Source of the DNA: Tamarix chinensis | Lineage: Eukaryota > Streptophyta > Magnoliopsida > Caryophyllales > Tamaricaceae | Length of the DNA: 64,000 bases | Direction of reading: 5' to 3' | Assembly (NCBI GenBank): GCA_030549775.1 | Contig: CM060177.1 | Span: 94,360,236-94,424,235, forward strand | Shown here: positions 36,711 through 49,951 of the stretch, piece by piece | Layout of the letters: each line of letters starts with the position of its first letter | Position numbering within the stretch: the stretch's first letter is position 1 | Position numbers and translations under genes: made by a program | Notes under the pieces: model-generated | Told to the model about the DNA's origin: nothing | The model's database searches: none | The model's input: only the letters and a program-made list of their open reading frames with translations

Positions 36711-36804
36711 GCCCGGAATCCCTCCTTTGAATCCACAGGGAGTTCTTGGGAGAGAGGAACAGTCCGCTCCTAACCGGTTCTTTGGTAATTTTAACTTAAC
36801 ACAA

Positions 36805-39800
36805 TTAATAACCTATAATTGTATATTTATATTTAGCTTCATATACTATCTTATTTTACAAGTGTATTTATGTTATTTGTGTTATAATCTTTAATTTGGG
36901 TATACGATAGTTAATTTATACACATGAGCAACATTTGTATATGTTTATTATAGTATTATTATATTTAGCTTCATATGGTATTTCATTATATTTTATGAAG
37001 TGTATTTATATAATCTACATTAGTAGCTTAGATTTTGATGGCAATATATTTATATGTAGTAGTGTTTTTATCTACATATAGTAGTTTCTTTATTTCCATA
37101 TAGTAGTATTTTTTTTTATATCTTAAATGTATATGAAATATTTTGCATTTTGATTCCATACTTGATAGTTAGTGAATCATAATAACCAAGTTTTGAATAT
37201 AATATATCCATATTGTTCTTTCCTTACTCAAATTAATTTTTATTTTGACTATTTTTGTATACAGTGTACATATTTACTAAATATTTTTATTTTATTTTCT
37301 TATTGAATGTCGCCTTATCAAATGTTGTAGTCTATACAATAGCTTCATTCTATCATGGGATAACAATTATATAAATATAATAAATTTTAATATTTATTAT
37401 ATAAGTAAAACAACGTAATATATTCAATAAAAAATGTAGAAACTAATTTGTTTTTTAATATATTAAACACTTAATCTAAAAATATTCCAAAAAATAATAA
37501 TTGTTTCCTCGGCTAGGAAGAAGTCCTTAGAAAAGTTTATAACTTGTAAACAAGCAAGTATTTGTGATGATAAGAGTAAAAAGGATAGTCCACAAATAAA
37601 TAAAATTAACTTTTAAAATACAAAACTAAAACTAAGAAGTTGAGTAACTAAAGTGTAATAGTTAATTAGTGGTAAAGTTGGAAAATTAAGAGCCAAAGTG
37701 CGCCTCAATTTTACTATTTTATTTATCTTTCTTTTATGAAGATTTTAACATTAGTGAAACACATGATAACAAAAGTATCTAATCAGTAGCGTGGTCGGCT
37801 ACCATCTCAGGACGTTCGTCCACCCTTAGCCCTTAGGTAAGCATAACATTCTCGGTGATGCTCTCAACTTATAAAGTTATAATCCTTATGATTAACAATG
37901 ATTGATCACCTATCGATCTCTATTCTATAACTACATATATTATTCTATATAGTTTTAGGTCAGCCACGTTTCTCGAGTTATTAAAATATACAAGCAATTA
38001 TTACATTTTTTATTAAAAAAATATTTTAAAGCTCAATTAAATAAAACTATTTAAAATTAAATAATTTATTTAATATTTAGATCACTTTTTTTAATATTCA
38101 ATTTACATATACATATAAAAAATATTATCTGTATATTTATACATAATTATATATATTTATATAATATTTTATACATAAAACCAAATATCTTATAACTATA
38201 TTAATTATTATCTTATTAATTCTCCTCGAACGGAATTCAAACTAAATTTTCGTTTCTTATTTTATAAAGTTGTTGCGGGTTCCCGCTAAGACTGAAATTT
38301 ACGTAAGTGCTGGGCCTGCTGGCCATATATTTTGTTAGTTAGCCTTGTCGCTAGTGCCACCGAAAATTATCTTGTTTGATAAACTCCATATATGATTATT
38401 GAAAGGAAAAACTAGTAAAAATAGGCATGCCCGCGGAAAGAAAGTATGGCTGAACCTGCTTCACAATATCTATTATTCTAATTTAGTTAATACGAAGTTT
38501 TTTATAAAAAAAAAATCTATATAGTATAGTTGTAGACTTATATAATTTAAATCCTCATATTGTTAAATATGACATTAGTAAAATATATATTGTTTTAGAC
38601 CAAAAATTAAGATGACTCAATTAAGTTTTGCTAGCACACAAATAATAGAATAGAAGACTGAATCATCCAAAAAATAATAAGAAAAAAATACGATTATAGA
38701 AATTTAAATATAGAATATAATAAAAAACAAATAAAATCAAATAAAAAACAAACATGGATGAATGTAAGTATGATAGCCATGCTAGGAAATTGATCTCTAC
38801 CACAATATTAGGTTAAGATAAATCAAATAACTCGTATATCATATATAAGTCACGAGAAAGAGATCAATCAAATTGTAAGTTAGAAAGTGATCCTTACACC
38901 TTATATTACTTTCCTAAATTGATTAATACGACAAAGTGATACTATTAAATCATATCAATTCTAATAATATGGTTGCAACAAGTAACTTCTATATTTAACT
39001 AGATCCAATGCATTAAGCATAAGTGGAAGAATGCCAATTTAAATATCCAAATTAGTACTTCCATCATGTTTAGCTGTATTTTTCATTTTTGACCTGCACG
39101 TATCTAAGCATTTCAGTATTCCAGTTAGAATCACAAGACTTTTAGGTGAATTATTACCTAACCTAACTGTAATTTATACATATGAATCAGAGTATGTCTA
39201 TATGTCCGCATAACAATCATATAATCCTACGTATTGCCTCTACGAAGAATTTAAAATGATACATGCACCATGTAAATCATACTTGACATAATCACACATA
39301 TACGCGATATCAATCAAAGTATAATCAAATAAAAATCTCATGGTAATTAAAAAAACAAAGAAATTATTGTTAACACCTCAAACCATAGTCTAGGGTTTCA
39401 ATCTCATCCATAACAAGAAGTATTTTAGCCACACATCATGTACAAATTAATTACAAAAGACATATATAAGGATAAGAAAAGAAAGAGCCATAAAAGAAAA
39501 TAAATGTCTTTTCTTGCACAAACTCCTTTTGTGAAAACTTGAATCTTTATGGTGTTTTGTGTATTATGGGGCACGACAATCAATCTAGATGATGGATTGA
39601 TGAAGGAAGAGTGGAATCTTGATGAATAATTGAATTGAATAATGAGGGTGGATGAAGGTTGAAGAACTCTCTAGAACTAAATTTTATGGAGGCTAGTTGT
39701 GTGTTTATATAGGGCTCTTGATTTTATGATGTACTTATAGGTGTTGGAGAAGATTTTTGAGGCCTTTATATCATGCTATAGTTCTGCCATAAGATAAGTA

Positions 39801-40403
39801 TTTAATTTAGAATATATTTGGACCGAAGATATTATGTGTTGGGGAGATTTAAGTTCGATAAGTGTTCATCCTGGCTTCAACATTTTTGCCCACTTTGACA
39901 ACTTTCGGTTTTTTAGTCATAATTAACATTTTTGCCCACTTTGACAACTATTGGTTTTTTAGTCATAAATTTTTTGTCCAACCTTATAATAAGATGATTC
40001 AAAATGTGTGGAAAAGATAAAAAAAAATTACAACATTTATTATGGACACTTTTCCAAATTCGTATCTTCTCATGGCCGAAGTTTTGATTCTTCACATGAA
40101 TAAATTCTTTTTCTTATCAAACTAGGCATGTACAACCCATTTTTGCTTGTATTTCTTGATTAAAGCGCCTTGTTTTTTCTCCTCTTTTTTTTTAATGATT
40201 AATCCAAAATAAGTACCTATGATTTAAGTGAGGTTAAATTTACATTTTTAAAGGATGAGTAATGTAAAGTATGATGATTAAAACTATAAAAATAGGGTAT
40301 AAAGTACATTTATCACTATATACTTGAAAATAAAAATGAGACATAAAAATAAGAAATAAAAAATTGTTACTAAAAAGCATTTGGACACTATAGTATTGTC
40401 AAT
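36805..40403. other. AT-rich decayed DNA; possible - strand gypsy LTR remnant at 39360-39740
   Basis: No coding region was seen. On the - strand, 39360-39740 contains GATGTGTGGCTAAAATACTT and an A/G-rich repeated GATGAAGGTTGAAGAAC block, reminiscent of Athila/Tat-type LTR leaders (weak recall). At 37780-37990 and 38220-38460 there are less AT-rich islands whose nature is unknown. Confidence 0.3.
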
Positions 40404-40881
40404 CACTACTGCAAAAAAAACAATGGATTACAATATAGAAAATATTAGGACCAAAGATGACTAAATTATTCTTTTTTACTTTGGGTAATCACTGTTCACA
40501 TTATAACAGTGATTAGAGCAACTTGTGCTGCAAACACTAAAGAGGTAGAGTATCGCAAACTATGGATGCTAGAGTTAGAGAATCATCGACTATGAATGCG
40601 AGAGAGCTAAAATAGAATGAACAATGAATACTAGAGAGTTGGAGTGGTATTCGTTGCTAATGTTAGACTAAATTTTACATTGTGGCACGACTATACACTG
40701 CTAAAAATGAGTAGCCACATGACTATGCACTGCTCACCATGGGTAGTGACAAGATTATGCACTCCTTAGGTAGAGTGGAAAGATGACCATTCATTGCTCA
40801 TGACAAGTAACAACGATATTGTGTATTGGAGTTTTTAGTAGAACCATGCACTATTCACCATTAATAATGGTAGGAACATGT
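40404..40881. other. Possible single CACTA-type terminus and repetitive DNA
   Basis: CACTACTGCAAAAAAAAC at 40404 resembles the terminus of plant CACTA elements. No partner end with the inverse GCAGTAGTG was found. Downstream are loosely repeated GACTATGCACTGCTCACCAT words. Confidence 0.25.
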
Positions 40882-43646
40882 TGTAACACTCTACTTTTTG
40901 TAACAAAAAACTTCCATTTAAATAAAAAATGTGTGGAAGTGAAAAAAAAAACGCGGGCAACACTGCTACTCTTAGCATAAGTTTGATTATCACACCATTC
41001 TTATACCAAGGATAATGTTAAAATATATTTCAAATAAGAAAAAAAGTAGAAATAAAAAAGTAGGAAAGAAATCATATAAGAAGAGAAATATTATGGAGGT
41101 TAACTCCCAAAATACAACACCCTAAGATGGGACCAAAGAAATGGTACAAGGATTACACCAGATAACTCTCACTCAAAGTCCCAACCTATAGTTATCACTC
41201 CTAAACCAAGCACATCATCATAAGAAGTCTTCATCACCATTGAATACCTACAACAAGTCATATGCAAAGTATAATATCAATACACTAACAAAGCAATCTA
41301 AGTAATTGAGGCCTTTCCTATAGAAGCAACATGTAAAACATAGAACATGATATAAAAGTAGTAAATCATGCAATACACTAAAAAAGGGGATATAATGAAT
41401 TTTAATAAATTAACATTAAAAACTGAAAAGTAAGGTTATTGATCATGATATATGCTCAACCATATTGGGTTTACTTATAAGCAAAATACCACAATCATTA
41501 TCCATAATGTCAAAACAATAAGTGAACTATCTACCATCAACTAACCTAATAATAACTAATATAACTCAAATGAACTTAAGGGACCATATATAATCCTTAG
41601 GTAACCCAAATATAGTTGTTAGTGTAACTCAACCGCTTCAGTCACTTAATCTTTAAGTATTGATAACCTCTAAGAAGTGTATAATATAAATAGAGTAGAT
41701 GTATGGCAGTAACTGGTGCATAATGGCAAACTAGGCATTACTCAACAAATAGGAAAAGACTACAACACACAACCATACCCTAGAGACCATTCCAAGGTTG
41801 TATATGGTGTAATAGTAAATCGCCACGTAATGCAATATAATTATCAGTGCAACTATGACAATGGTATAATAAAAAACTATATAACCTAATATAGATAGTC
41901 AACATAGCTTAATTAATATTTCACTTTAAACATGAATATTTTATTCAAGGTCATTCCACATAACCATAAAACAATGTTTACTTAAATCACATACTAACTC
42001 AACATTTAATCCATTTTATGCATCAATGTTAAAAGGAGAATATTGTTGAAAAGGTAAGTTAATAAGGTCATGTTGTACTTATAAGCAAGATACCAACTAT
42101 AGCATCTGATCGGAACTAGTTGATCCATTGTAGGAACCGATTGATTAGTCTCACACTACTAGAGCAAGCATATTTAAAATAATGAAGAAATTAGTCTGCT
42201 AGTTTGGTCCAACCATTTAACTACTTTAGTAAAATTAGTTAATGTGTTTAGGTCGTATCTAAGGAAAAATAAATTAACCAAACCACTAGTTATAAGAATC
42301 AATAGATTGGTTTGGGTGATTCATATCCAAACCAAGCAATATTCACTTATATATGCTTTTAACTCAATACTCAACACATTACTCTTATCACTAGTACATC
42401 AAATCCTTCAAGAATTAACCATGCTTGTAAACATAATCATTCAACATATTTCATGCCTTAAATTCACCAATCCATCCAAAAGGTCTAAAAACCCTAGTAA
42501 TACATATTCATATCATTTTCCTTAGACAAAAATGCACAAAAACATGGATATAAACACAAAATTTAAGGGAAATTATGGTACACTTACTATCATACCAAAA
42601 CAACTCTAAACTCTAAGTCATTCTAAGAGGTTGAACCCTCAACACACTCATACATCACATTTCATACTTAAATCCTTATATTATTATATACAAATTTATG
42701 TAATATATCATGCTTGAAAAGAATACACAAAATTTAGTAAATAACATATAGAACTTTATATGATTAAGGTTTAGCTAAATTTTCCAAAATACAAGATCCA
42801 AATAAAAATAAGAGAGGAACCCTTAGGCTTTCACTTTCTCTTCCATAAACACACTTTGATTGCCTTAAACAAAGAAACATATGGTATGAAGAGAGAAAAG
42901 AATATCAAAAAAGGAAAAAACATGCTAAACCTCTTCACTTAAATGGATGTGCTTAAAAAGAAGGTGACACCATGTATTTTCACTTGATTTCCTAAATATT
43001 AATCCTCCTTTACTTAAGATAAATAGTAAATAAGAAAATAAAGATTATAGAAGTCAAGAAAAGTAGGAAAATGCAATGAGGGAAAAAATTAGTTAGAACA
43101 CAAGGAGGAAGTAAAAAAGGAAATATATGGAGGTGGCCAATTCCACATTTAGAAAATTTTAGGAAATACAAGAGTGATAGTGTAATAGAAATAGAATTAG
43201 AAGTAGAAGGCCAATATTACTATACCTTGATCCCAATCTGATCATAGGTAGTTACTCAAAGTACTTTTAGGATCGATGACTGACCCAATAAATTAACGAC
43301 TTCTTTTGAAAGTGTTTTGTCCTCATTTAAATGTTTCCTATGAAATTTTATAGGAGGTCACCCATAATTGGATTATTTCAAGTGTATATTTGGGTTCAAA
43401 CAATTACTTTTCAATTGCAATTTATAATTTTTTAGTAAATTTATGTATTAAATAAAATAAAATGGTTGGCAGTAACATCTAACAGTCAACAACCACCACT
43501 CTCCCAAACATACACCAAATTAACTATGTATATTATAGAGTTCTCAAATAATAGATTTCATAAATAATGTATACCTTGTTGATATAGGCAGCCATATCAA
43601 TCATTTTTAGCCTCTAACTTCTACTACATATGTTGGGGGTATTATA
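40882..43646 (+). repeat. Diverged large-LTR-like segment
   Basis: It starts TGTAACACTCTACTTTTTG and ends TTGGGGGTATTATA, resembling the boundaries of the large LTR family. A GTGGAAGTGAAA block after the start parallels GCGGAAGCGAAA near 55388. Flanks do not form a duplication (CATGT against TTTAG), so one end may be truncated or rearranged. Confidence 0.45.
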
Positions 43647-45092
43647 TTTAGTCCCACTCAAAGAACATAAAATTCTTGTTGCACCTTGATAAACTCAAAT
43701 ATTTTCAATATTTTAATCATTTCTCACCCTCATTTGTTTGTTCTCTGGTATGATTTCCTTATGTTTTAGCCTAATTTAGCTCATTGGTTCATGTTACTAC
43801 TTTCTTGATTTATTATGTAAGAAATTTTGGAGATAAGAAAAGAATTGGAGCAAAGTGTGAGTCAAGAGAAGCATGGAAAGAAGCAACATGTCCTCTCATT
43901 GTCTATGAACATGGGAGCGTTGAAGTACATAAGAAATTGTACTGAAAATGAAGTCTCTGGACCCAATATGGCCTGATAGTGTTGATCAACATGGTTATGT
44001 CGGCTTGCAATGTGAATACTTGGTTTCTTACTCCAACACGATCTAGTCGTGTTGAGCTACACGATTATATTGGGTGTTGGTTTTTGTTTTCTCACCACGA
44101 TATTAAGCATATAAATGTTTACATTTGGCAACTATTTTTCCAGACCTAATCGAGCACAACCAAAGCATATTTGATGTATCTAATTCATCCACTTTAATCT
44201 CTCTTTATCTTTTTATTCATCTCTCTTTTATAAAAAAACACATTAGATATAACTTTTACTTTCAATTTGCAAACATCACTTTTGGAGAATTGAAGCACCC
44301 CATTAAACTTCAACTCTATGGTTTTATCTATTACGCTCTTCTCTTTTTCTTCTACTATTATATGTTTGGTTTTATTATTATGCTTTATGATTTTAATTAT
44401 GCATGAGTAATTATTCGTTCTAAGATTGAATGAGGTTTGATTCCATTGTTGATTTGTTGAATTGATTGAATTATTGTTAAAATGGTGTGAATTGTGTTAT
44501 TCAATTGCTAGTATTTAATTAAATAGGGTTAGAAAAATAAATCACTATTTTTATCCAAGTAAGTTGTTAGTTAGAATTAAAATATTGTAATTAAATCTAA
44601 GACTTAGCAATTGAACATGAATTAATGGCTCACAAAAGTAGATTAGTGATTATCAGGAATTGATTGAATTAGATTGTTTCTAATGAGTTTAATTATGTAT
44701 ATAACCATGAAAATAAGTTGTTATACTTAATTGAATATGAACTTTAGTTGTAAAAAGAGATTGATGGTTAATTTTGGCTAATTTTTCCCAACATATTGAA
44801 TAAATATGATACAATATAGATTGATTTATTAGATTACATTGGAGATGTAACTGAAATTTGATTATAGGCTTATTTCTAATTGAATGAATTCATAATTAGT
44901 AGTCTTCATCTCAGTTGTCATTTTAGTTTCCTACATTTATCACCCATCCATTATTAATTAATTAATTCAAATAGTAAACATTAGAAATCAGTAATTAACA
45001 TCGAAGTCCTTGAAGACACAACCTTTTTTTGCTACTATAACATATGTACGCTTGTGAATTTAAGCGATCACACCTAAACCATCGATTTTCTT
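43647..45092 (+). repeat. Possible Athila/Tat-type LTR remnant
   Basis: It includes the near-palindrome CAACACGATCTAGTCGTGTTG (~44034-44055 region) and TATGCATGAGTAATTATTCG. It ends with ACGCTTGTGAATTTAAGCGATCA, a form recalled from the 3' ends of Athila/Tat gypsy LTRs. No TSD or start was identified, and the small frame at 44125-44406 is not credible. Confidence 0.3.
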
Positions 45093-45167
45093 AATACATT
45101 CCATCTTTGATCATCCAACTAGGTGATTGATTGGTATGAATGACTCATCTAAGTCCAAATTTCTTGT

Positions 45168-45457
45168 GACACCCTAATCTCTCACTAGCACTAGGTGGCT
45201 ACCTAGAATGCTTTGGGGATTGACAACTAGCTTCACAGATTGACACGAGTTCTTTTGAGCATACTTTATTCTTACTTACACAATTTACATGAAAAATTTC
45301 AAGATTTCACCCATACTTAGAGTACTCAAAGTAAAACATGCTTAACTATGGAGTTCTCCAAAAATATAATTCCCCCCCAAATGTATACCCTATTGATATA
45401 AAAAACCATGTCAATCCTTTTTAGCCTCCATCATCTACCACATAGTTTTAGGTATTA
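45168..45457 (+). repeat. Short LTR-family derivative
   Basis: It runs from TGTGACACCC to TTTTAGGTATTACA. Its last ~80 bp match the end of the 40882-43646 segment (TGTATACC..TTGATATA, TTTTTAGCCTC, CTACCACATA), so it is probably an internally deleted copy of that LTR. Confidence 0.45.
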
Positions 45458-45834
45458 CAAAGTGAATGAGAAAAATATGATTTATTTAGATAGGTTGGTT
45501 GATAATATAGAGAGGGAGAGGATGGAGATAAGTTAAATTACCATACACTTGCATGAGGTGATGTAGTGAATAATTATGGAGTTCTCCAATTATAAGTAAA
45601 ATGTTTAGTGTAAGTATAATGTAGGAAAATAATGGATGGAGGAAGCAATCAGTCAGTTGATCTCCTAATAACCTAGTTGAAACAAAAAGAGATAAGGAGT
45701 GGAGGGAGAAGAGAGGTTGGGGATGATAATGAGGCAATATGGGGATGGGGACCCTAGCAACCCCCATCTACAAAATTTTATCAAATTTAATCCGCAAACC
45801 CCCTCGATCTCCTATTTTTGTTCATGAGAATTCC

Positions 45835-46259
45835 TGCCTCAATCCCAAAATTTTAGCTAACTCTAATTTTCGTGTAATTAATATTGTAATCTAATCATAA
45901 TATCAGGAAATAAATGTTTCCACCTTACCTTAATTCTCTGACTCTAGAATTTAACTATTATTGAATTATTAATAATTAATCTATCCTATTATCCTAACAT
46001 AAATTACATTGATCATATTTTAACCAAAAATCTAAAAATACTAAACCTTATTCTTTTCCCTCTTTTTCTTTTTCTCTCTTTCCTCTCTTGACCTATTTAC
46101 CTCCTTATCCTACATGTAACATTATCCACAGACAATGCTCACGTGTCCCACATTCCCTACCCCCACATGACCATCCTTTGCTCCCATCAACTCCCACCTC
46201 CTACGCATGAAGGTTGCGATTGACAGTTTTCCTCACCTCCTTCACCGTCTCTCTAAAGG

Positions 46260-46300
<41 letters not shown>

Positions 46301-48943
46301 TATACCTTCTTCACATTAAATGATAAAATATCTCTCTCCATTTCTCTTTTATTTTTTGCAACCAAACCACTGTCTTCTATCCTCCTTCACTACCTCCTTT
46401 CCATCGCCAAAATCACCCCCACCAGCAAGCTCAACCGAGGTATGAATGCTATCACTGACTGTCTTTGTCATTTCCTCCCCCAAGAACCGGCCACCTTTAC
46501 CACAACTTACCCCCTATAACCAGCCAAAACCACCGATCTTAACCCCCTTTATTTTGCCATTTCCACCACAACACCCCCACCTTTGTCTAACTCCGCCACT
46601 CCCCTTTTTCTTTCTTTCTTTCCTTACTGTACCTTTTTCTCCAGCAGCTTAAGCCTTCCCTTTCTCAGCTTTGGCCAAAGTTCCCCCACCTTTCCTTTAG
46701 CAAATTTGGCTAAAGCCCCATCCTCTACTTTCCTCTCCTTTGGTTACACAACTTCTTCCCAAACAATACCCTTATTTGGTTAAATTTTCTTTCTCCTTTT
46801 ATCCTACTATTTCCTTAATAATTTTCTTACTTAGGAGGTTTAATACCGACGATGTAATATTATGATTTTCTTAGGTGATTTCCTTGTGGTCCTGGAAGAG
46901 GTAGAATAGGTTTTGCAAGCTCAGAGACCGCAGTTGTTTCATAAGGATACTTATCGTAGTCTAGGGTTCTTGATTGCTAAGTGTTATACATGATTTTTAT
47001 TTTGAAACATTTTATTTTGATTATGTGAAATCATACATGATTGTTGACATTATAATATGATAGTTAAGAGTAAGTAGGGTTACATACAATATTATTATTT
47101 TATATAGAAAAACCTTCGATGTAAAATAGGGTTGTATCATGGGTTTTAATTATGGTATGATGAATGTGAAATGATTATGTCAATTCCTTTGTATAAAATG
47201 TGGACTTAAGAATAATGTTACTGAACACATGAGATTGGCATGAAATAAGGATTAGGTTACCGATAAGGGCATTTTGGTCAACATGGCTTAAATGTGGGAA
47301 TCACGATATTATAAGGTTTTGTATTATTTGAAATGTGATAATTAACTTGTATGAAGTGTTGGAGTATTTATGAATGACCTAAGTTTAATAAAGTATGAAA
47401 TTGGGTTGATTTGAGAATAGTAACCTTAAACCAAAGAGGTTATTATCACATGTATGAAACTATATAATTAGACCACAAAACTCAAATGTGTTCTTAATAT
47501 CAGTGTCTTAAGAATATATATTAAATTTGGTAAGTTTTTGAGCTCTACATTAATAGGGTTTATAAGCCCTAGGAATAGTAACTTTTGAGATATGACTATT
47601 GTTGCATGTGTAAGACATGGGAGTTAACTCTTGAATTTTAGATATATAATTAAAAATAATATTTTATGAATATATACTAAATTTGGTGGGTAAATGATAA
47701 TATGGGAGAAGTTATGCCTAAATTGTAAAACTAGGGTTTTAAGAAATAAGGATCTTAACTCTGGAGAACAACCTTATGACTTGTGTGATGTGCTTATCTA
47801 CCTTAATGTGTTCTATACCTATAAATCAATTATGAATAATAAATTAATCATTTAAAGTAAAAGATCAAATAAGTGGGGCCAAGATGATGTTTTTATATTC
47901 ATTCTACTAGATGATAATAATGGCTTGGGGACATTTTGCCTTAGGAAGGTGATATTTTTAGATCCATTCCATCAGATGATAATAGTGGCTTAGGTGTGTT
48001 ATCCCTAAGAAGGTGATTCAGTCTGTTCCATCAACTTAAGAATAGTTGGGGCCATGCTCATCATGTATAAGAATATGAATTGAGTAAACTAATGAATAAA
48101 ACACTAATGATTTAAAGTGAAAGAGTACATGAGTCAGAACCAAGATGATACTTTCATACCTGTTCCACCGGATGATAAGAGTGGATCGGGAGAGTTTTGC
48201 CCTAAGAAGGTGATGTTTTCAGATTCATTTCATCAAATGATAATATTGGCTTAGATGTGTTGTCCTTGAGAATGTGCTTTAGATAGTTCCACCAATTTAA
48301 GAATAGCAGAGTCCCTGAACTTAATATAAATAAATGAATAAAAATAGTTATATTTAATAAAGAGGCATGAATTAGTGTTTACCTTATGAGACTATTTCAT
48401 AATCTCTATGAATGCATGTTTTTACCGATACCCCTAATTCAATAGGATTGTTACCTTACTCAATATGTAGCGTACTGACCATCCTTTTTATGGGTGTTGC
48501 TGATTCCCATGAGTAGAATATCCTGATGCTTTTGTGCAAGCCTTTAAAGACCCGTCAGATGACTTTACTGCTTTTGATATAGTATGTGGGGATGAGTGAC
48601 CTCTTATCAGTACTGAGTGTTTGGGTGAAGAGTCGTGTTATCCTGATAATATTTTACCTAGATATCTTTTTGGACTTTTTGATTCATAGTATGTCAGTAT
48701 CCCATAGTTTGTAATCTCTTATTGTAAACTAGGCTTAATCTCCAAACTCATATTTATATTTAAATTTTTTTACTTCATTTCTAATTACTTTGGTTTATTA
48801 TGAATTGTTTTAGTCTTGTAATTGATGTAAGGATGGTTTGGTAAAACAAAATTATATCAATTATAGTGCTAATACCCAATATTTTGCTTATATACTTCCG
48901 TTGCAAATCAAAAAAATTCAATAGTAAAATTTGGGGTGTTATA
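45835..48943 (-). repeat. Large LTR of the TGTAACACCCC family, ~3.1 kb
   Basis: The right end AATTTGGGGTGTTATA is the inverse of the family start. The left end TGCCTCAATCCCAAAATTTTAG resembles the inverse of other 3' ends. Flanks ATTCC and ATCCT give only an imperfect duplication. It contains the CCATC(A/C)GATGATAATAGTGG minisatellite (47900-48300) and the CTTACTCAATATGTAGCGTAC block seen inverted at 63265-63285. The pyrimidine-rich part 46050-46790 yields spurious frames. Confidence 0.55.
46259..46303. repeat. (TA)n(CA)n microsatellite
   Basis: About 12 TA dinucleotides are followed by about 9 CA dinucleotides and then CATATA. Confidence 0.95.
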
Positions 48944-49951
48944 ATCCTTGTGGGAAGTTGATCTCTATCCCTACCTAAAATATATGTCACCAAAACCCAT
49001 CCCTTTACTATGCTTCAAATTATTTGCTATTTTGATGAAAGTTTTATTGACATTATTGTTGTGATAGAAAGGCTATGACATAGTTATTCTCACTTAGATT
49101 TGTGCCAAATTGTAAAAGCAGATTCTCTATGAAAAAAAAATACATAACTAGAATAGATAATATACGAATCATCTTCCTTTTTTAGAATAATAATAAAAAT
49201 TTAGTGGATTAATCAAGCACAAAAATGCTAGAACTGAACTCAAGGACCATTTAATAGATATTACAAACTTTGCGAGTTTAGATTATAATTAATTTAATTA
49301 ACCCTACACATAAAAAAAATTAGCCCAAAAAATCTTAATAAGAATCACCAAATCCTTACTCAACCCTTTAAATTGTCCCCCGAACTAGAACCAAATGGAG
49401 AATCCTTGACATTCCTAAAAGTGATAACATTAGAGGGAATTGGCAATTTTTTTTATTGCAAAAATCACCTTTAGGGAAAATAAATGTATTAATATCCTAA
49501 AAGTCATGAAAGTATTCCTTCAACCTTTAAAGAGTGTTCACAGACCAAGACTATCTAAATCATAAATATTAAATATCATCAAATCAAATTTCAAAAATCA
49601 AAACACATGTGAAGGGAAATTTATAGTATAACTAGTATATTAGTTTGATGTGTGAGTCTATTAGTCTTGCTAGATCAAGGGAAAAAAAGAGCAGAGAAAT
49701 TGGTTAATTAGTTTGCCATACTCATTGACTGGTATTCTAGTTTTAACAACATTTTCTTAAATTATTATGAATTCAATCTCCTTCAATTTTATTTTAAATA
49801 AAATTAATTTTTAAATATGGTATATTACAAAGCACTACTCACTAATGACAACTGGATTCTTCTATCCTCAAATGGAGAAGCATTGCGATTATGGATTAAT
49901 TTATATATTGTTATAGATTTAATAAAATATACAACCTAATTTTAATGGATT
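48944..49951. other. AT-rich DNA, nothing recognised
   Basis: No motif, frame or terminal repeat could be supported in this kilobase. Confidence 0.5.

Larger units (their letters stand above)
31860..36789 (-). mobile_element. Near full-length L1-type LINE, 15-bp TSD
   Basis: This 4,930-bp element is flanked by the perfect duplication TTTAACTTAACACAA at 31845-31859 and 36790-36804. ORF1 and ORF2 lie in the canonical order on the - strand after a short leader of about 79 bp. The 3' end is a short A-run (CTTTTTTAT on +). The precise long duplication with only partial ORF decay suggests moderate age. All parts of a plant L1 are present: ORF1 with zinc knuckle, endonuclease, RT and zf-RVT. Confidence 0.93.
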
